From positions 4,526,001-4,590,000 of the forward strand of contig CAUWAG010000020.1 of NCBI GenBank assembly GCA_963556695.1: DNA of 64,000 bases, given 5' to 3'. Under the pieces are notes generated by a model. It was given only the letters and a program-made list of their open reading frames with translations, searched no databases and was not told the DNA's origin. Positions 59,203 to 64,000 of this stretch are shown piece by piece. Both the position numbers and the translations under genes were made by a program. The DNA comes from Anthostomella pinea. Lineage: Eukaryota; Ascomycota; Sordariomycetes; Xylariales; Xylariaceae. How positions within the stretch are numbered: position 1 is the stretch's first letter; each line of letters opens with the position of its first letter.

Positions 59203-61561
59203 ATGAACCAACAAGGCGGTGACAGTGGCCATGGGTGTGGGTGCGACTTAGTTCATACAGGCAGCGGCTGTGACCACAAGAACGAACCGGTTGAGCACGG
59301 AGGTCAGGAACCCGACGACAACGAACACGAAGGCCACGGAAGTGAGCACCCACAGGCCACGAGCGCAGATGAGGGTACCATCACGGTAGCTCTCCCTGAC
59401 CAACCCAGCCGTAATCAAGACCACCCGTCAGTTCCTGGCCACGATGGCGAAGAACAGATACCTGAAAGGCAGGAAGCAGCACCGACGACAGCCATCGCCC
59501 CGAAGCCCGTGAGCAATGCTCACACCAACTTCGTCAAGGTATCAACCCGCAATGCCAAGTGCGATCAGTGCGAGAAGCGGAATACGTCTGTGATGCAGAA
59601 GTGTTGCAGGTGCGGCATGACTACCTGCAGCACATGCCATGCGAGGGGCAAGTACGATTCTCGCCATCAACTCGCTGATCTGGAGCTCGATTGGGTTGAT
59701 GAGCCCAGAGGTCGTCGGCGTCGGAAGTTCAACGGAGAAGGTGGCGAAACTGGCGGTGATGCTGGTGGGAGTGGGAGTGAACGTGGGAAGCAGCGTGGTG
59801 GCGGCCTTCGCGCCCGCGGACTCGTCAGAGAAGCTGCTTTTTACGGAGATGGTCCTGGTCCTGCTACTGCCATGGGTGCTGCCGTGGATACTGCTATGGA
59901 GACGGGTACCACGGTTGAAGCAAGGAACACTGATCGTGCTCGGGGTGGCGCCCTTCGTGCCCTCGGACTCGTCAGAGACACTGCTCTTTACGGAGACGGT
60001 CCTGATACCGCCATGGAGACGGATGCTTCCGTCGAAGCGAAGAACACTGATTGTACTCGTGGTGGCACCCTTCGCGCCCTTGGACTTGTCAGAGACACTT
60101 CGCTTTACGGAGGTCCTTCTACTGCCGTGGGTGCTGCCGTCGAAGCAGGGAACTTTGATTGTGCTGCTGCTGGTGACACGGGCGAGTCAGGTCAAGCTGG
60201 AAATCCAAGTGGTCTAGGTGCCAGTGCTGGTACTGCTCAGAACACCCAAGCCCCGGGGCAGATCGTACATGGTAAGTTCCCTAAAGTAACTATAATGAGG
60301 TGAAAAACGATGCGGCTTAGCCAATGCTAACCACCATTCAGTAGCTGGCAGACAACCCGCTATACGCCTTCCGAACGGCCGTAGAGCATTACCGGCGATC
60401 CGGCTTCGACTTGCGCCTGCGCCAGCTGCGCCAGCTCCGAGATTTTCACGTGGAGGTCTTGCCAGAAACTCCCATGATGCTGTCCGGGGCCCCAATGACC
60501 AGAGGGTCAAACGCGCAGGTCCTTCGGGCCCTCCTAACTCACGGCCGCTTAGTGCCGTTGGCTTCTCTCGACCTTCTGTCAAAGCAATAGCAGGGCTCTC
60601 GTCTGTACCATCCAGACCTCCTGCCATAGCGGCATCCGGCCCTTCGTATGCCACCCCTGCACCTCCCGCAGCGTCGCCATCCGGCCCCTCGTCTACACCC
60701 TTAGGTGGCCCTGCTCCTGTCGTCGATGGCCTGTTGCCCAGTGCAGCTACCTACCGATCTATTTCCCAATACTGGTCTGCCATAGGCCAGCCCGAGATAG
60801 CGCAGCGATACGCCGACATGGAACAGCAACGCCGTCAGCTGGGACGACATCGTTGCCTGCCCCAGAGCGAGGATTCCGGGCGTATGCCGCACCCTCAGCT
60901 GATGCAGTATCGACCGGACATGGCTAGAGAAAGTAACGAGCGAACCACGATCACCGAACAGAGTATTAGGTCCTATCTCATCAATTCCGATGGAACAATA
61001 TCCGCCGTGCCAAGCAGCGCGGAGCCTATAATGTGTGCCCCGGTGGCTGACATGGGCTACGATCCCGGCGACCTGATGGACGTCGACGGCGAACAAGAGC
61101 CAGTCCCACAGCGCGCATCAGGCTCTGACCAAGCAGCCCCCAACAGCCAATACACAGCTCGCATGAGGCATCTTCTCGACGAGTACCGCAACCTCAATCG
61201 CAGCGGAGGACGAGGCCAAGAGCCGCTCATCCATCGGTCAGCTTCGGCAGGTCCAGGTCCAGTATTCGGACTACCCGCCCCGCCGTCTCAAAACATGGAG
61301 CAGCTCGAATCCCGCCAACGCGCCCTGCAGTGGTCGCTCATCGACCAGCTCGAGACGGACTGGAACGAGAACCCGGTCATACAGAATGTGAGACGGACCG
61401 AAGGCCCTCTCGCGGCTCTGGACTTGCTGGAAGCTTCGGTCGGGTTGGAGGTCATTCGCCAGGGCTTACCCCGGGACTCCTTCTTGACCTTTTGGATTGT
61501 GGGGATGCGCTCGGCTCTGAGACATAGAGCTCTTGGTACCAAGCTACACCTGCCGCGTTAG
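59203..61561 (+). CDS. Cys-rich zinc-ribbon-like protein with internal repeats
   Basis: Two exons (59203-60271 and 60342-61561, intron 70 nt with a GCTAACC branch-like site) give 762 aa. The N-terminus is His/Asp/Glu-rich and disordered. A compact Cys cluster follows at about residue 125: CDQCEKRNTSVMQKCCRCGM with TTCSTCHARGKYDSRH, likely binding zinc. Next come three degenerate repeats of roughly 40 residues around LRALGLVRDTALYGDGP. Exon 2 encodes a Pro/Ala-rich linker and a helical region, TYRSISQYWSAIGQPEIAQR and LDEYRNLNRSGG, ending in a conserved-looking block to LGTKLHLPR. The Cys cluster resembles one in other fungal proteins of unknown role. The ATG at 59203 is the first in frame; an earlier TTG was rejected. 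Confidence 0.75.
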
Positions 61562-61921
61562 GTGGGATTGTATGTTATCTCCCTGTGTTGACAGACGGAA
61601 CCAGGACTTTTGCTCTCCGCCTTTGCTTACCATGGCGCTTTTGAGATGCTTCTTGGAGCATAGACAGTGCTGTGTTTTGAGCAACGATGATAGATAAAGG
61701 AAAATCAAGAGAATACGAACATGACTGACGAAATGGTTGCCCGATAAGTGACCACATTTGCTTCGCCCATCGTAGTAGTTCAGGTTGTGTCTGACTGTTT
61801 GGAGCTGATATTGGAGATACTAACTGGAGCAGGTTGTGACTAGGGACCGATTGCCTTTTTGTCCGGATGTCCTCCGCCACTGAACAATAGGTACCCAAGT
61901 CTCTTCTCACCATAGGTATCA
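61562..61921. other. Convergent intergenic region
   Basis: These 360 bp lie between two genes ending towards each other. Both 3' ends and poly(A) signals must lie here. Nothing else is seen. Confidence 0.5.
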
Positions 61922-64000
61922 TCAGGCCTCAAAGTCCGCCTTCTGGAGCACGTGCCCCTCCAACAACTTCCCCACGTGCGACTTCCCGAACCCATCCACG
62001 TTCCGTCTCGCCGTAAAGAGGCCCTTCAAGAAACCAACCGGGCTCTTCGTCAATCCCGACTCGCCGCCAACTCGTCCCCGATCGTCGGCGAGGATGAAGC
62101 CCGCCGCGTCGACTTTCCAACCCTGCCTCTCCATTTCCTCGCTCAGAAACCGCGGCAACAGACCTAGGACCTTGCAGGTCTCTAGGTAATCGTTATACGA
62201 GCTGAAGTACAGCTGGCCAGCAAAGAGGTTGAGATGTGCCGCGAGGCGACGAGGAAGCTGGAGGGCCGGCTTGCGGACAGGGATTGTGTGGAAGTCCAGC
62301 GAATCCAGAGCTGCATAGCCCGAGTTGACACGTGCCCTGTAGAGATGCAGTGTCATGAATTCCGACTGTTCCATGCTGCGTATAAGGGAATTCGCTTCAT
62401 ACGGCGAGAGAATCATGACAGTCTTGATGGTTTTGCTGTCTGGGTCATGAGCCGTGAGAATCCATTGCACCGAGCGCAGGAAAGTATCGGACACAAAGGT
62501 TTCAGGACCCTTGAGGACAGTCTCAGCAAAGTCAGTGGTTGTCAGGAAGGCCTCCTCGCCTGCAAGGTCGCTGGGGTTGAATGCCGTCGCGGTGCTCATG
62601 CCTCTAAGGGTAGAGAATGCAGGATGGTAACCCTGAGACGAACTGACAACCTTGCTAGTTAAGGCGAAGTTCTTGACGTCTGGATGCAGTTTATGCGGGC
62701 ATGCCTTGGCGGGTGGCGCACGTTGAATCTGACGCTCTTGTTCCATCTCCCTGAAATATTGTTAGCAAAATCATAGAACAAGGCATGTCGTCTAGCGGTG
62801 CACTTACGGCGACAGTTCTCGCTCCTGTTCTTCTTGAAGCGCGCTCGATTTGAATTGCGTAATGTTAAACTCTTTGCAACGAGCTGCGATTTGTTGGACA
62901 ACAGGTTCATCAGACATGGCAAAGATTTTGGGTCCGGCTGCATCGAGATGAGCCGATACCGATTGTCAAGCGACTGGGCTTCGGTTTCCAGCAGCTTCTT
63001 AGCGCCCTCTTTGGTCAATCGTGACCGGTCGTCTTGGTTGCTTGCGGCATTCCAAATCTTCTCCTGTCGCACAAATCACTCACCCTGGACTGCCCACAGC
63101 GGCATGTTGCGGCGGAGGTCATCGGAGGTCTCATGCATTGACCACTCCAGGATGTCAGCGACTGTGATGGTTGAGGCATCTGTCTTTCGAGCTGTGTCGA
63201 GGACCTTTGTCTGCATCTCTTTAGATACGCAGAAGACTACTGTCTGGCCCTTGCCCAGCTTTCGCATGCGCTTGGAAGCCTGAACGAGGCGATCTTGTGT
63301 CAATCTCGGACCCAGTGTGACAGCCACTCGGTTCTCAAGCAGAAGAACAAGATCTATGCCATGAGTGTGAGCCTCGTCTAAGAACACAAGGCAGGCATCA
63401 AGGCGAGACTGAAATGACGATGCTCGGAGAAGGTCCACACGGTCCGAGCGATCCACGACACAGATCTCGTCATTCATATCAATGAATACGACAGCCTGCT
63501 TAGAGTCGTCATGCAACTTTAACCAAGCTTTTGCCATCTCTAAGTTGTCAAGCTCGATAATCTGAGCTTCAACGTCAAGAATCACCTGGACAGGCGGACA
63601 AAGCTGCATCACGCACGACAACAAGTAGTCCACGTCCGATATTGTATTGTTGGCAGACACAGGGGCCATGAGTTGCACTCCATTCTCAGGCTGAAGGAGA
63701 TACTTCATTACCAGCGCATTAGTATGCTTTTGCTCCTACAGCTCGAGGTATGCCACATCTAGGGGGAGCAAATGGCGCGAGTCGACTGTACCGGAGAAGC
63801 CAGTGGTCAGCCGCCCTCGTACCTTGCCGATGTCCCAGCCAGAAGCCGACAGCTTGTGCGGAAACTCCTTCATCTCCTTAGGGAAAACCATGTGAGAAAT
63901 ATAATAATCCACGACGCTCTTGCCGTGCCGAAAGGAAGGAAACAGTTTGGCAATGCATTGTGGCCGGTCTTTCATGTTGACGCCCTTAAGGGTGGTAAAA
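61922..64000 (-). pseudogene. DUF3638/DUF3645-family protein gene, C-terminal part, broken
   Basis: The gene enters from the right edge and ends at TGA 61922-61924. Conserved blocks in order: FPSFRHGKSVVDYYISHMVF then PKEMKEFPHKLSASGWDIGK, TTGFSGTVDSRHLLPLDV, NALVMKYLLQPENG, VILDVEAQIIELDNLEMA, QAVVFIDMNDE, CLVFLDEAHTHGIDL, VTLGPRLTQDRLVQASKRMR, KLGKGQTVVFCV and LWAVQG, then SALQEEQERELSP across an intron into EMEQERQIQRAPPA. These match the C-terminal half of very large fungal proteins of unknown function. The DEAH and RMRKLGKGQ motifs look helicase-like. Lesions: TAG at 63736-63738, TGA at 63076-63078 and a 1-nt loss in an A-run near 62922-62927. Translation resumes in family sequence after each. 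Only the C-terminal third or so is in the window. Confidence 0.85.

Noticed and set aside
25849..63738. Reassignment of UAG to an amino acid in this genome
   Set aside because: Intact genes here end normally at TAG (for example 41603, 24717 and 61559), and the lesions also include TGA, TAA, insertions and frameshifts.
1..64000. tRNA, rRNA, CRISPR or a secondary-metabolite cluster
   Set aside because: I saw no cloverleaf-like or rRNA sequence, no spaced direct repeats and no PKS, NRPS or terpene synthase motifs on reading both strands.

Overview
The window comes from the nuclear genome of a filamentous ascomycete (Pezizomycotina), most likely a Sordariomycete. The evidence is many short GT-AG introns of about 50-70 nt with CTAAC/CTGAC-like branch points, the gene families present, a fungal Tad-like LINE, and mutations resembling RIP (repeat-induced point mutation). 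The species cannot be named from the sequence alone.

From about 2.4 to 16.4 kb is an ordinary housekeeping block. It holds a Sel1-repeat protein (DSF2-like, minus), a CCCH zinc-finger protein (ZC3H3/Red5-like, minus), the TFIIF small subunit (plus), S-adenosylmethionine synthetase (minus), the GPN-loop GTPase GPN3 (plus) and an Apq12-type membrane protein (minus). In all six the exons join in frame into proteins of the expected length.

From about 16.4 to 29.7 kb the DNA is gene-poor, with degraded repeats and orphan genes. It holds a candidate secreted protein (19.5 kb) and two divergent paralogues of a family I do not recognise (23.5 and 27.7 kb). Between the paralogues lies an unrecognised gene on the other strand that may be broken by an in-frame TAG.

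From about 29.7 to 41.5 kb lies one large gene on the minus strand: an N-terminal helical region, an NF-X1-like zinc finger, three CbxX/CfxQ-type AAA modules and a C-terminal Cys motif. Three lesions destroy it. A 5.6-kb Tad-like LINE with a 16-bp target-site duplication (TSD) interrupts the linker. A 592-bp AT-rich terminal-inverted-repeat element on a TA target interrupts AAA module 2. A TAG precedes the C-terminal domain. Upstream, a 5'-truncated second LINE copy sits inside a 176-bp tandem repeat.

From about 41.6 to 64 kb there are a conserved fungal protein often labelled GGPP synthetase, a Myb/SANT protein, an RRM-gene relic, an F-box/ankyrin gene with a 1-nt frameshift, a long pyrimidine-rich gene-free stretch, a Cys-rich zinc-ribbon-like protein with internal repeats, and the C-terminal part of a DUF3638/DUF3645-family gene carrying two nonsense codons and a frameshift. 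The overall picture is a conserved block next to an accessory region where transposons and C-to-T decay are dismantling several large genes.
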